64,000 nt of DNA from Mycobacterium bohemicum DSM 44277 (GCF_001053185.1 NZ_CSTD01000005.1:186001-250000); one strand, 5' to 3'. Positions 15,992-25,090 are shown, numbered from the stretch's first letter. A program made the numbers and translations. Notes: a model not told the origin generated them from the letters alone.

Positions 15992-17508
15992 CGAGCCGCC
16001 GGGCCCGTCGGCTCTACGCCGTGGGCCGGCTCGGCGGGCTGGGCGCCGCGGTGGCGTTGCGCCGCGCCGGCGTCGACGACCTGGTCATCATCGAGGGCGA
16101 CGACGGAGTCGGTGGAACCTGGCGGCGCAACACCTATCCCGGCGCGGCGTGCGACGTCCAGAGCCACCTGTACTCGTTTTCGTTCGCGCTCAACAAGTCC
16201 TGGAGCCGAACCTACGCGCGGCAGCCGGAGATACTCGCCTACCTCGAGTCGGTCGCCGACGAATTCGACCTGCGCCGGCACCTGATGCTGCGGACCCATG
16301 TGCGCAGCGCGCGGTGGAACGAGGACACCGCTTCGTGGGAACTGGAACTGCGGCAGGCGGATAGCGACGTCACGACGGCGCTGCGCGCCGACGTGTTGGT
16401 CAGCGCCGTGGGGCTGTTCGCGGAGCCCAGGCTGCCCGACATCGAGGGCTTGAGCGACTACCGCGGTCGGCTCATGCACACCTGCGCGTGGGACGCGGGC
16501 GTCGACCTGGCCGGCAGGAAGATCGCGGTGATCGGCACGGGCGCCAGCGCCGTGCAGGTCGTACCCGAACTCGCCCGAATCGCCGCACGCGTCAGCGTCT
16601 TTCAGCGGACACCCCCGTGGATGGTGCCCAAGGACGACCGCCCGTTCAGCGCCGGGGAGCTGGCCAGGTTCCGTCGTAGTCCGTGGGCCGCCCGGCGGGA
16701 ACGATGGCGCATCTGGAAGCAGTTCCACGACTTCGCCGGCAGCGCGGTCGACGATCCACAGGTCGCCGGCCGCGCCGAAGTCGCGACCGCCTTCCTGAAG
16801 CGCACGGTGCCCGACGAGCGGCTGCGCGAGTTACTGACCCCCGACTACCCGTTCCGGTGCAAGCGGGTGCTGCTCGGCGCCGACTACTACCTGGCGCTGC
16901 AACAGGATCACGTCGATTTGGTGGTCGACCCCATCGCCCGGGTGACCGAGACCTCGATCGTCACCGCCGCCGGCGACGCGGTCGACGCCGACGCGATCGT
17001 CTGCGCCACCGGGTTTCAGACCAGCAAGTACCTCAACGGCATTGACGTGATCGGGCGCGGCGGGGAGAGCCTGCACGAGCGGTGGGGCGACGATCCGACG
17101 GCCTACCTCGGCATCGCCGTCAGCGGTTTCCCGAACTTCTTCATGGTCTATGGACCCAACACCAACCAGGGCGGCAACTCGATCGTCTACGTCCTGGAGG
17201 CCGGCGCGCGACTGGTGGCCGGCGCGGTGAGCCGGGTGGCGCGCCGCGGCGGCTGCCTGGAGATCCGCGCGGAGGTCGAAAGCCGGTACAACCAACGGCT
17301 TTCCGTGGACCTGGAAAAGACCATCTGGACCAGGTGCGACAGCTACTTCCGGTCGCCCTCCGGCCGCATCGTCACCCAGTGGCCCTACACCGAACTCGAG
17401 TACGCCCGCCGGACCTGGCGGCTGCGGTCGCGGGACTGGATGCACCGAACGCCGCGCGTCTCTTCGGGCGGTCAGCCAACGCCCGTGTTGGCATCCGATC
17501 GGCGGTGA
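15988..17508 (+). CDS. Second Baeyer-Villiger monooxygenase, FAD glycine motif damaged
   Basis: A 506-residue flavin monooxygenase coupled to the previous gene by ATGA. Most landmarks are intact: GVGGTWRRNTYPGAACDV, the fingerprint YRGRLMHTCAW (Tyr for Phe at the first position), the NADPH motif IGTGASAVQ and ATGFQTSKYL. The N-terminal FAD loop, however, reads AVGRLGGLG where relatives have VGAGFGGLG, one residue short and without the central glycine. Losing two bases and then one would produce exactly this. Either the enzyme binds FAD poorly or the sequence has small errors here. It abuts the convergent SDR gene with no gap. Confidence 0.85.
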   Translation: MTSRRARRLYAVGRLGGLGAAVALRRAGVDDLVIIEGDDGVGGTWRRNTYPGAACDVQSHLYSFSFALNKSWSRTYARQPEILAYLESVADEFDLRRHLMLRTHVRSARWNEDTASWELELRQADSDVTTALRADVLVSAVGLFAEPRLPDIEGLSDYRGRLMHTCAWDAGVDLAGRKIAVIGTGASAVQVVPELARIAARVSVFQRTPPWMVPKDDRPFSAGELARFRRSPWAARRERWRIWKQFHDFAGSAVDDPQVAGRAEVATAFLKRTVPDERLRELLTPDYPFRCKRVLLGADYYLALQQDHVDLVVDPIARVTETSIVTAAGDAVDADAIVCATGFQTSKYLNGIDVIGRGGESLHERWGDDPTAYLGIAVSGFPNFFMVYGPNTNQGGNSIVYVLEAGARLVAGAVSRVARRGGCLEIRAEVESRYNQRLSVDLEKTIWTRCDSYFRSPSGRIVTQWPYTELEYARRTWRLRSRDWMHRTPRVSSGGQPTPVLASDRR

Positions 17509-18336
17509 CTAACCCTGGGGGCTGCCCGCCTTGACCGCCGCGATCACGCCCCCGTCGACGAGCAGGTCGGTGCCGGTGATGAATGACGCATCGGGTCCGA
17601 GCAGGAACGCCGCGGCCGCGGCGATATCGCCCGGTGTCCCGAGGCGGCCGGTCGCGGACATGGCGAGCATCGCCCGCATGCCGTCACCGACGGGTGAGGC
17701 GAGTTCCTGCCGGCCCATGGGGGTGGAGATGATGCCCGGGCTGATCGAGTTGATGCGCGCGCCTCGCCTCCCCCATTGGGCGCTGGCGGCACGGACCCGA
17801 ACGTGGTTGGCCTGCTTGGCGATTCCGTATGCGATGCCGGGCTCGGTGATGTTTTCCGGGTTGACGAAGTCCAGGCTCAGCAGGTCGCGGCCCGGGGTGT
17901 GGGCCAGCGCGCGCTCGTGCTCGGCGGAGAGGGCGGGAAACATGTGCCCGGCCATGCTGGCGACAACGACGCCCGCACCGCCCGGCGCGATGATGTCGCC
18001 GAATTCTTCGAGTACGAGCGCGGTGCCCAGCAGGTCGACGGCCAGGATCGCCGCGGCCGGGGCCTGCGCCGGGGACAGGCCCGCGGTGTGGGCCACCTGA
18101 GTCACCGCGCCGAGGGAGGCGGCGTGCTCGGCGAGCGCGCGCACCGAGTCCGGCGACGACACATCGACCTGTCGGCTTTCGACGTGGTAGCCGGCATCGG
18201 AGAGCGCCTCGGCGACCGACCCGAGCGTCGCCGCGTTGTTGTCCGCCAGCAGCACGGTCTTGCCGGCGCCGAGCCGCTCGGCGATCGCCTGACCCATGCC
18301 ACCGACGCCGAGCACGGTCAAGACCTCGCCGGCCAT
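17509..18336 (-). CDS. SDR with divergent cofactor loop
   Basis: A 275-residue protein of the SDR superfamily. The usual TGxxxGIG is replaced by LGVGGMGQAIA, but the catalytic YGIAK, the SPGII loop and the ending TGTDLLVDGG are present. The middle (HMFPALSAEHERALAHTP) is longer than in classical members. It probably reduces or oxidises a hydroxyl or keto group, with altered cofactor handling. It converges on the BVMO pair, so it could act on the same compounds, but it is not on their transcript. The start at 18336 is the first ATG before the glycine loop. Confidence 0.85.
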   Translation of the reverse strand: MAGEVLTVLGVGGMGQAIAERLGAGKTVLLADNNAATLGSVAEALSDAGYHVESRQVDVSSPDSVRALAEHAASLGAVTQVAHTAGLSPAQAPAAAILAVDLLGTALVLEEFGDIIAPGGAGVVVASMAGHMFPALSAEHERALAHTPGRDLLSLDFVNPENITEPGIAYGIAKQANHVRVRAASAQWGRRGARINSISPGIISTPMGRQELASPVGDGMRAMLAMSATGRLGTPGDIAAAAAFLLGPDASFITGTDLLVDGGVIAAVKAGSPQG

Positions 18337-18396
18337 AATCGCTCCAATCCTCAGTTGACTGCGTCGAGGGATGGTAACCGGCGCGGGGCCGCCACC

Positions 18397-19713
18397 TCAG
18401 TGGTCGGGTGCTGGTTCGGCGTTGTCCCAGTGATGCGGGTGACCGGTGTGGCGGATCGCCTTCCCCAGGAACGGCGCCCGGACGGTGGCCACCAGGTGGC
18501 GGCGGTTGACGATGAGTCCGGCGACGGCGACCACGGTGTAGATCCCGCACAACAGCAGCCGGCCGTGCGTCGAGACGATCGGGAACTGGACGACGAACAA
18601 CGTCAGCAGCGCCCACGCGGCGGCGCGAGGGAAACGCAGCCCCAGGATCAGCGCCACCCCCATCAGGGTCTGGGTGGCCGTGAGCAGTACCTCCTCGACC
18701 TGGCGGGAGTCGAGCGCCAGCGTGAACCCGCCACCGCCGAGCAGGTGGGCCACCGGCAACGATCCCACCAGCAGCGTCCACTGGTTGACCTTGGAGGAGA
18801 TCAGCGTGGCGATGGCGGCGGTGCCCTTGCCGCGGGCGGCGAAGATGGTCGCGATGATGAATTCCGGGGCCTCGGAGGCGAGCGGGGCCAGCCACTGGAC
18901 CAGTAGGAACCTGTCGATGCCCAGCTCGGTGCCCGCGTCGACGAGGTTGTCGGCGAAGGGCTTGGCGCACAGCAGGACCACCGCGCCCGACGCCACGAAA
19001 AGCCCGATGACGCCGATGCGGCGCCGCCGGTCGGGCAGCTCCCCCAGCGCCGCGGCCGTGCCGATGAGGTCGGGCTCCTCGACGTCGCCGTGGCTGACCT
19101 TGTAGAGATAGAACCCGAACCAGCCCAGCAGCGCCAACCCCAGCCCCAGGTGGATCTGTCGGCTGGCCGGTATGACGAATGCGATCACGCCCGCCACGAG
19201 CAGGAAGCCGAGTTCGACGCGGTTGGCGGGCTGCAACGTCAGCGCGCCGGCCTTGCCGGCGCCGGCCTTGCCGGCGCCGGCCTTTCGCGCCGCCATGATG
19301 CCGACGAGCACGACGACCGGCCACCCCAGCCCCATCAGCAGACGGTTGGAGCCCGTCATGTTGGCCGCGGCGTACTGGGTGTAGTCCGCGTTGTGTCCGG
19401 ACACGTACGCGTAGTAGAGGTCGACGGCGTATTCCGGCAGGACCGCGACGAGCGCGAGCACCGCGATGGCCACCCCGCCCGAGACGTCGATCTGCGCGGC
19501 CTCGGCGGCCCACGCGAGCAGGAAGCTGGCCGAGACCACCGCGGCCCCGAAGATCAGCAGCGCGGCGACCGGTTCCGTGTGCAGGCCGGCCAGCCGAAAG
19601 ACCAGCGCCGGTGCGATGACGGTCCCCGTGATGAGCGCCGAACGGATCAGCGTGCGCCGCGGCCCGCGCAATGCCGTACCAGCCGTGAGAGCGGGCCTCT
19701 CGGTGGCGATCAT
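18397..19713 (-). CDS. Cation exchanger of the sodium/calcium exchanger superfamily
   Basis: A 438-residue polytopic membrane protein with about 10-11 hydrophobic segments. Two inverted alpha-repeats are visible: VLPEYAVDLYYAYVSGHNADY in the first half and LASEAPEFIIATIFAARGKG in the second, each with the Pro-Glu ligand pair of CaCA exchangers. It should swap Ca2+ or another divalent ion for H+ or Na+. The loop between the halves holds a lysine-alanine-glycine repeat (KAGAGKAGAGKAGA) from a 15-bp DNA repeat at 19246-19290. I prefer the ATG at 19713 to that at 19719 because GAAGG sits 6 nt before the former and touches the latter. Confidence 0.85.
   Translation of the reverse strand: MIATERPALTAGTALRGPRRTLIRSALITGTVIAPALVFRLAGLHTEPVAALLIFGAAVVSASFLLAWAAEAAQIDVSGGVAIAVLALVAVLPEYAVDLYYAYVSGHNADYTQYAAANMTGSNRLLMGLGWPVVVLVGIMAARKAGAGKAGAGKAGALTLQPANRVELGFLLVAGVIAFVIPASRQIHLGLGLALLGWFGFYLYKVSHGDVEEPDLIGTAAALGELPDRRRRIGVIGLFVASGAVVLLCAKPFADNLVDAGTELGIDRFLLVQWLAPLASEAPEFIIATIFAARGKGTAAIATLISSKVNQWTLLVGSLPVAHLLGGGGFTLALDSRQVEEVLLTATQTLMGVALILGLRFPRAAAWALLTLFVVQFPIVSTHGRLLLCGIYTVVAVAGLIVNRRHLVATVRAPFLGKAIRHTGHPHHWDNAEPAPDH
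19246..19290. repeat. 15-bp tandem repeat inside the cation exchanger gene
   Basis: GCCGGCCTTGCCGGC occurs twice perfectly (19246-19260, 19261-19275) and a third, degenerate copy follows. It codes for the KAGAG repeat in a cytoplasmic loop. As a multiple of three it can change copy number without breaking the frame. Confidence 0.8.
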
Positions 19714-20018
19714 CGTCATCCTTCGTTCGGGAGGGGTGCCGATCCTGGTGTCGCGTGCGCCCGGCGGGGGCTCGGGAGGCTCGCGGGTGAGGCGAACTTC
19801 CTTTCCAACGTACGCGTCGAACGCGTCGCCAGCAACGCGACCGTGCGCCGGGCCGCGGTTGCCCGGCTCGATATCTTTGCTGGCCAATGGCACCACACGC
19901 GCAGAATTAGGGTGCCCTGATCTTTCGATTCGGCAAACCTGTTCCGCGAGCGGTTGGCTAACAGCCGCACTGCCGTTATGACGCGGCGGGGCGCGCGGGG
20001 GTTCCGGCGGACCGGCCC
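19714..20018. other. 305-bp gap without a recognisable gene
   Basis: Between the exchanger start and the SDR stop I see no convincing coding frame, RNA or terminator. Base composition drops in 19870-19960 (GATATCTTTGC, ATCTTTCGATTCGGC), which may hold the exchanger promoter. An 84-residue minus ORF here lacks any family signature. Confidence 0.5.
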
Positions 20019-20861
20019 CTACTCGGTGCCCATCGTTGACCTGACGGCCTGCGCCAGCAGATCGACGGCCTGGTTGCGGGGCAGCGATGACAGCATGTGC
20101 GCGGCGGCACGCATGCCGTCGCCCGCCATCAGCGTGGGGCCGTTGCTCAAGTTGTCGAAAGCCTCCGCGATGACGTCGTCGACGGCGCAGGCGCCGGGCG
20201 GCACCTGGTCCGGCGAACCGATCAGACCCCGGCGGTGTTCGAGTTTGCGCAACGCGGGCGTGTCGGTCTTGCCCAGGATGAGGCCGAGGACGTCGACGCC
20301 CTTGTCGTGCAGTTCGGCCCACAGCGCTTCGGCGAACACCATGTCGAAAGCCTTGGAAGCGCCGTAGGCGACCATGTTCGGACCGCCGGCCAGCCCGGCG
20401 CCGGACCCGAAGATGACGATCGCGCCGCGGCCCCGCTCCACCATCGGCCGGGCGAAGTGGTGGCACAGCTGCAGCGGCACGACGCAATTGCGGTGCACCA
20501 TCGCCTCGGCGGACTCGACGGAGTTCGCGAGGAACGGTGCGAAGTCCGGGTCCGCGCCCGCGCAGTACACCAAAAACCCGATCTGCAGGTCTGCGGTGGC
20601 CCCGGTGATCGCCGCGGCGGCGCCGGCGTCGGCGAGATCGATTGCCAGCGTTCGGGTTCGCGACGAGGTCTGCGACTCGATGTCGGACGCCACCCGGTCG
20701 AGGACGGCCTGCCTGCGGGCGAGCAACACGACGTTGACCCCGCGGCCGGCCAGCTCTTTGGCGAAGGCGGCCCCCAGGCCGTCGGAGGCGCCGGCCACGA
20801 GCGCCCAGGGCCCGTACTTGGCCGCGAACGTCGGCGACGTCGCGGATGTCGCGGACGTCAC
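20019..20861 (-). CDS. Short-chain dehydrogenase (17-beta-HSD12/DltE-like)
   Basis: A 280-residue SDR with GASDGLGAAFAKEL as cofactor loop, VYCAGAD, and the catalytic YGASK. The layout (long substrate loop with GKTDTPALRKL and a helical tail) resembles the DltE/17-beta-hydroxysteroid dehydrogenase branch. The GTG at 20861 overlaps the upstream SnoaL stop by GTGA, so the two genes are coupled. The first residues (VTSATSATS) come from a small DNA repeat and are probably disordered. Substrate unknown; the SnoaL-SDR pair may act on a steroid or polyketide-like ketone. Confidence 0.87.
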   Translation of the reverse strand: MTSATSATSPTFAAKYGPWALVAGASDGLGAAFAKELAGRGVNVVLLARRQAVLDRVASDIESQTSSRTRTLAIDLADAGAAAAITGATADLQIGFLVYCAGADPDFAPFLANSVESAEAMVHRNCVVPLQLCHHFARPMVERGRGAIVIFGSGAGLAGGPNMVAYGASKAFDMVFAEALWAELHDKGVDVLGLILGKTDTPALRKLEHRRGLIGSPDQVPPGACAVDDVIAEAFDNLSNGPTLMAGDGMRAAAHMLSSLPRNQAVDLLAQAVRSTMGTE

Positions 20862-21274
20862 TGTGCGCTGCCCAGCGCGCTCACGCGCACCGCGGTGAAC
20901 CGCCGTTTCGCGATGCGCCATCCGGCGGCGCCGCGCACGATCTCGTCGTCGTAGAACCCGATTCCATTCACACCGGAACCGTCGTCGCCGACCATGATGA
21001 CGACGTCGACGTAGGTGCGCGCCGTCGCGGTGTCGCCCGCGACGGCGATGGCCTGATTGCTCAGGCGATGCAACGTGTGCCCCGCCGGGGCGTGTACCTG
21101 CGTCATGAAATCCGTGACGGCGTCGACGCCCCGCCAGGCGCCGATCTCACCGTAATCGAGGTCGCAGTCGTCGGTGAACACCGTACGGAACAGCGACCAG
21201 TCGCGACGGTCGATGCCGGTGGCGTAGCGAACGAGCAGGTCCGAAATGTCTTGGCGATCTTCATGTTCGGTCAT
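20858..21274 (-). CDS. SnoaL-like / nuclear transport factor 2 (NTF2)-fold protein
   Basis: A 138-residue alpha+beta-barrel protein: DISDLLVRYATGIDRRDWSLF at the start, VFTDDCDLDYGEIG, HRLSNQAIAVAGDTATARTYV and GWRIAKRRFTAV at the end. This is the pattern of SnoaL and of small hydroxysteroid isomerase or dehydratase relatives. It is coupled to the SDR by GTGA and divergent from the IclR regulator, with a short palindrome between. The ATG at 21274 begins the conserved first helix. A role as dehydratase or isomerase is inference from the fold. Confidence 0.85.
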   Translation of the reverse strand: MTEHEDRQDISDLLVRYATGIDRRDWSLFRTVFTDDCDLDYGEIGAWRGVDAVTDFMTQVHAPAGHTLHRLSNQAIAVAGDTATARTYVDVVIMVGDDGSGVNGIGFYDDEIVRGAAGWRIAKRRFTAVRVSALGSAQ

Positions 21275-21354
21275 TGGACTGCTCCATCGAGGGCTGCAGG
21301 GGCCGTTGTCTCGGGAACGTCGAGTAGCGCTGCGCACTTTGGCTCGGCGCACCT

Positions 21355-21370
21355 TCTCGAATAATCGAGA
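21355..21370. promoter_or_regulatory. Short palindrome in the SnoaL/IclR divergent promoter
   Basis: TCTCGA at 21355-21360 and TCGAGA at 21365-21370 are inverted around ATAA. The site lies between the divergent SnoaL and IclR genes and fits an IclR-type operator in size and place. Confidence 0.5.
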
Positions 21371-21427
21371 CAAAGCATCGAATGTTCGGCTTTACTGTAG
21401 GAAGCCCCTCCTGAAGGAGTCAAGGAA

Positions 21428-22318
21428 ATTCGCGGATCGACGTCAGCGCCGACGGCGCGGGTGCTCGACGTGGTCGAGCTGCTCGCGCGCGCCGGCAACA
21501 GGCAGCTGCGGTTCTCCGACGTGGTGCGTGAGCTCGACCTCACCCAGGCGACGGCGCATGCGATCCTCAAGACGCTGTGCGATCGCGGGTGGGCGAGCCG
21601 GGACCCGGTGACCAAGGTCTTCACACTGGGACCCGCCCTTGCCGTGGTGGCCGCGCGCACCGACACGGTCCGGCCGCTCGCGCACGCGGCGCGCTCCGCG
21701 ATGCTGCGCCTCGCCGGCGAGGTCGGCTACGCGGGCTCCGTCGTCGAGCGATTCGGGGATTGGTTGGTGGTCACCGCATTCGAGGGTGAACCCGCGACCC
21801 AGCCGTCGGGCATACCGGGTGATCGGATCCCCTACGCGCCGCCCTTCGGCGTCGCCTTTGCCGCGTGGGACCCCGAAGAGGAGCGCCGCGCCTGGATCCG
21901 CCGGGGCGCGGGCGACGACCCCGACCGGACGGGGCGGCTGGAACGCATTCTGGAGCGCACCCGCCGGCGCGGGTACGACGTCGACTGGACGACGCCCGCG
22001 CTGGCGCAGGCGGTGCGCCTGGTCGCCACGCTGGACAGCGCCGACATGCCCACCCCGGCGCGGCAGATCCTGGAGCAGTTGCGGGCCGAGTTCACCACCA
22101 TCGGCTTCGTCTCCGACGACAACCCCGGTCGCCGCAAGCAGCCCGTGGTGACCATCGCCGCACCGGCTTTCGACCACCGCGGGCGCGTCGCGCTGATGGT
22201 GGCCGTGCATCCGTTGTGCCCCCTGAGCGCCCGGCGGGTCCGGGAGATCGGCGACCGCCTGGTCGAGGAGGCGGCCGCGGTCACGGGCGCTCGGCAGCTG
22301 TCCGAACAGCCGGGCTAA
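21428..22318 (+). CDS. IclR family transcriptional regulator, probable ATT start
   Basis: A regulator of about 296 residues. The N-terminal winged helix (VVELLARAGNRQLRFSDVVREL, then TQATAHAILKTL) is followed by the IclR effector domain (AGEVGYAGSVVERFGDWLVV). The in-frame stop at 21398-21400 limits the start. Within the window after it the only standard start is GTG at 21461, which would remove ten or so residues (RGSTSAPTAR) that look like the normal lead of this family. GAAGGAG at 21412-21418 is nine bases ahead of an ATT at 21428, so I place the start there; GTG 21461 is the alternative. It probably controls the divergent SnoaL-SDR pair and the MmgE/PrpD gene downstream. Confidence 0.75.
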   Translation: MRGSTSAPTARVLDVVELLARAGNRQLRFSDVVRELDLTQATAHAILKTLCDRGWASRDPVTKVFTLGPALAVVAARTDTVRPLAHAARSAMLRLAGEVGYAGSVVERFGDWLVVTAFEGEPATQPSGIPGDRIPYAPPFGVAFAAWDPEEERRAWIRRGAGDDPDRTGRLERILERTRRRGYDVDWTTPALAQAVRLVATLDSADMPTPARQILEQLRAEFTTIGFVSDDNPGRRKQPVVTIAAPAFDHRGRVALMVAVHPLCPLSARRVREIGDRLVEEAAAVTGARQLSEQPG

Positions 22319-22359
22319 CGTGGGTCCGGGTCGGGTCCCGGACCGGGAGGCGAAAAGCC

Positions 22360-23766
22360 ATGGCGCGTGGCCACGTTGTGGACGATCTGGCGGACTTCGT
22401 CGTCGGCGCGGGTCCGGCGGATCTCGCCGGCCGACCGCGGCAATTGCTGAAGCGCAACGTGCTCGACAGCATCGCCTGCGCCGTGGGCTCGCTGGACGGC
22501 GAGCTCATTGCGACGATCCGGGCGCACACCGACCAGTTCAGCGGCGCGCCCACGGCGACGCTCGTCGGCGGCGGCCGGGCGTCGGTGGACCAGGCCGCGT
22601 TCTTCAACGCGGTGTTGGTCCGGTATCCCGACCTGCTCGACACGTACCTCACCGTCGGGGGGCTGTGCCATCCCGCGGATAACTTCGGGGCCGTGTTGGC
22701 GGTGGCCGAGCACACCGGCGCGAGCGGGGCCGACTTCCTGCTCGCCCTCGCGGTTGCCTACGAGGTGCAGTGCCGGTTCAGCGCCCAGGTGCCCGTCATG
22801 GCGCGCGGCCTCAATCACGCTCTGCAGCTGGCGATGTCGGTTGCGGCCGGGTCCGCCAGGCTGCTCGGCCTGGACGCCGAACAGACCGCCAACGCGATCG
22901 CCGCCGCCGCGGCCGACAACGTGTCGCTGGCGGCGGTGCACGCCGAGCCCGTCGCCCACTGGAAGGGCATCTCGCCCGCCATCACCGGCATGCGTGCGGT
23001 GTACACGACGGTGCTGGCCGGCCGCGGCATCACCGGCCCCAAGGCATTGTTCGAGGGCCCCCAGGGTCTGGTGCAGCTTTTCGGGCAGCCGATCGACTTG
23101 CGCACCCACGACCCGTCGCTCGCGTGCGTCGAGGAAACCTATCTCAAGCAGTACTGCTCCCTCATCCACGGGCAGGTGGTGATCGATGCCGTGCTGGCGA
23201 TCCGCACCGACAACGATCTGCTGGGGAGCGACATCGCGCGGGTGAAACTGGAGGTTTTCCAGGGCGCGTACGACTTCGCCGGTGGGGGCGCCTACGGCGA
23301 CAAGAGCCACCCGGAGACCAAGGAACAGGCCGACTACAACCTCAAGTACCTGACCGCGGTTGCCCTGCTCGACGGCGGGGTGGGTCCCGAGCAACTGGAG
23401 GACGAGCGGGTCCTGCGCGCCGACGTCCAGGAACTGCTGGCCCGCGTCGACGTCGAACCCGCCGCCGACCTGACCGCCGACTATCCGGGACGAACCGCCG
23501 CCCGGGTGCACGTGACCACGGCCGACGGGCGCGAATTGAGCCGCGAGCAAAGCGATTACGAGGGCTCGCCTACGCGGCCCATGTCCTGGGAACGCGTTGT
23601 CGACAAATTCCGCTGGCTCGCCGAGCCGTTCTGCGACCAGCCTCTGCAGGCCGAGATCATCGCCGCGGTCGACCAGCTGGAGGGGATCACGGCCGGCGCG
23701 CTCGCCGCCCTGTTGGGCGCCGTCAGTCCCACCGCCCGACGGCCGCGCAGCAGGCCGCGGTTCTGA
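22360..23766 (+). CDS. MmgE/PrpD family dehydratase-like protein
   Basis: A 468-residue MmgE/PrpD protein: DSIACAVGSLDGE at the start, SVDQAAFFNAVLVRYPDLLDTY, HPADNFGAVLAVAE, then KGISPAITGMRAVYTTVLA and QYCSLIHGQVVIDAVL. The family includes 2-methylcitrate dehydratase and related hydro-lyases. It lies 41 bp downstream of the IclR gene on the same strand. No PrpB or PrpC lies nearby, so a methylcitrate-cycle role is not supported by context. The ATG at 22360 is preceded by GGGAGG. Confidence 0.88.
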   Translation: MARGHVVDDLADFVVGAGPADLAGRPRQLLKRNVLDSIACAVGSLDGELIATIRAHTDQFSGAPTATLVGGGRASVDQAAFFNAVLVRYPDLLDTYLTVGGLCHPADNFGAVLAVAEHTGASGADFLLALAVAYEVQCRFSAQVPVMARGLNHALQLAMSVAAGSARLLGLDAEQTANAIAAAAADNVSLAAVHAEPVAHWKGISPAITGMRAVYTTVLAGRGITGPKALFEGPQGLVQLFGQPIDLRTHDPSLACVEETYLKQYCSLIHGQVVIDAVLAIRTDNDLLGSDIARVKLEVFQGAYDFAGGGAYGDKSHPETKEQADYNLKYLTAVALLDGGVGPEQLEDERVLRADVQELLARVDVEPAADLTADYPGRTAARVHVTTADGRELSREQSDYEGSPTRPMSWERVVDKFRWLAEPFCDQPLQAEIIAAVDQLEGITAGALAALLGAVSPTARRPRSRPRF

Positions 23767-23825
23767 GACCGTCGCGCCGCGTGCCTCTTGCGTGATGCGC
23801 CACCCGCCCTGAAAGATCGGAGTCC

Positions 23826-24590
23826 ATGCGCAAGGACCGCGGCGGCAACCGGTGGGAGCTGGCCACGTGCGGAATGCAAGGGCATGTCACCTATGCGCCC
23901 GATGACGCGGCCCTCGCCGATCGGCTGAGCGGCACCACCGGACTGGGTGAGGTGTGGCGTTGCCTGCGCTGCGGCGAGTTCACCCTGGGGCCGCCGTCCG
24001 GCCGCGGGCCGGCCGACGATGCGCCGATGATCATGCGCGGCAAGGCGTTACGGCAGGCGATCATCATCCGCATCCTCGCGGTGGAGCGGCTTTTCCGGGC
24101 GCTCGCGATCACCCTTGCGGCATATGCGGTGTGGAAGTTCCGGGGAGCGCGCGGCTCCATTCAGGCCACCCTCGACCGCGACCTACCGCTGTTGCGCGCC
24201 AGCGGATTCAGGGTCGACCAGATGACCGCGGTGCACGAACTGGAGAAGGCGCTGGCCGCCAAGCCCTCCACGCTCGCACTGCTGACCGTGGCGCTGGTGG
24301 TCTATGCGTTGGTGGAGGTCGTCGAGGGCGTCGGGCTGTGGCTGCTCAAGCGGTGGGGCGAGTACTTCGCCGTGGTGGCCACGTCGGTGTTCCTCCCGCT
24401 GGAGATCCATGACCTGGCCAAGGGCGTCACGATGACCCGGGCCGTCACCTTCGGCATCAACGTCGCGGCCGTGGTGTACCTGCTCGTCTCGAAACGCCTG
24501 TTCGGTCTGCGGGGCGGTCGCAAGGCCTACGACGAGGAGCGCCGCGGCGAGCAACTGCTCGACGTCGAGCGGGCCGCGACCGCCGCATGA
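23826..24590 (+). CDS. DUF2127 membrane protein with N-terminal Cys/His cluster
   Basis: A 254-residue protein. Residues 1-60 are soluble with CGMQGH and WRCLRCGEF, a likely small metal site. Four hydrophobic segments follow (ALAITLAAYAVWKF, LLTVALVVYALVEVVEGVGLWLL, YFAVVATSVFLPLEIHDLAKG, FGINVAAVVYLLVS), the DUF2127 pattern. Function of the family is unknown. GATCGGAG precedes the ATG at 23826. The next gene is a thioredoxin 24 bp downstream, suggesting a small redox or stress operon. Confidence 0.82.
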   Translation: MRKDRGGNRWELATCGMQGHVTYAPDDAALADRLSGTTGLGEVWRCLRCGEFTLGPPSGRGPADDAPMIMRGKALRQAIIIRILAVERLFRALAITLAAYAVWKFRGARGSIQATLDRDLPLLRASGFRVDQMTAVHELEKALAAKPSTLALLTVALVVYALVEVVEGVGLWLLKRWGEYFAVVATSVFLPLEIHDLAKGVTMTRAVTFGINVAAVVYLLVSKRLFGLRGGRKAYDEERRGEQLLDVERAATAA

Positions 24591-24614
24591 CGGGATCGGT
24601 GAACGATCGTCGAC

Positions 24615-25061
24615 ATGACCGATAGCGCGCGCATCGTCGGCTGCCCGCAGTGCGGCCGAAGGAATCGGGTGCCCGCCGCGGCGGCCGGCAGGCCGCGCTG
24701 CGCGCAGTGCCGGCACTGGCTGCCGTGGATCGTCGACGCCGGCGACGACACTTTCGCCGACGTCGCCGAGAAATCCTCGATCCCGGTCCTCGTCGACTTC
24801 TGGGCGACGTGGTGCGGCCCGTGCCGGATGGTCAGCCCGGCGCTCGAGCAACTGGCCGGGGAGCGGTCGGGGGAGCTGAAGCTGGTGAAGGTCGACGTCG
24901 ACCGTGCTCCCTCGCTGTCGCAGCGGTACGCCGTCCGCGCGGTGCCGACCCTGCTGCTGTTACGGGAGGGCAAGCCGCTCGGCCGCCAATCCGGCGCGAT
25001 GCCGATCGCCGCGTTGCGGGCTTGGGCGGATGAGACTTTGGGCAAATCCTCGAACGGCTGA
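24615..25061 (+). CDS. Thioredoxin 2-type protein with N-terminal zinc motif
   Basis: A 148-residue thioredoxin. Cys10-x-x-Cys13 and Cys29-x-x-Cys32 form the zinc ribbon found in TrxC-type thioredoxins, and the active site is WCGPC with Cys67 and Cys70. The cis-proline loop (AVPTLLLL) is present. It reduces disulfides in the cytoplasm with electrons from thioredoxin reductase; the zinc module is linked in relatives to oxidation sensing. It follows the DUF2127 gene by 24 bp and precedes an SDR by 29 bp, all on the plus strand. Confidence 0.92.
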   Translation: MTDSARIVGCPQCGRRNRVPAAAAGRPRCAQCRHWLPWIVDAGDDTFADVAEKSSIPVLVDFWATWCGPCRMVSPALEQLAGERSGELKLVKVDVDRAPSLSQRYAVRAVPTLLLLREGKPLGRQSGAMPIAALRAWADETLGKSSNG

Positions 25062-25090
25062 CCGCCGGACCGAGCAGGACGGAGATGCGA

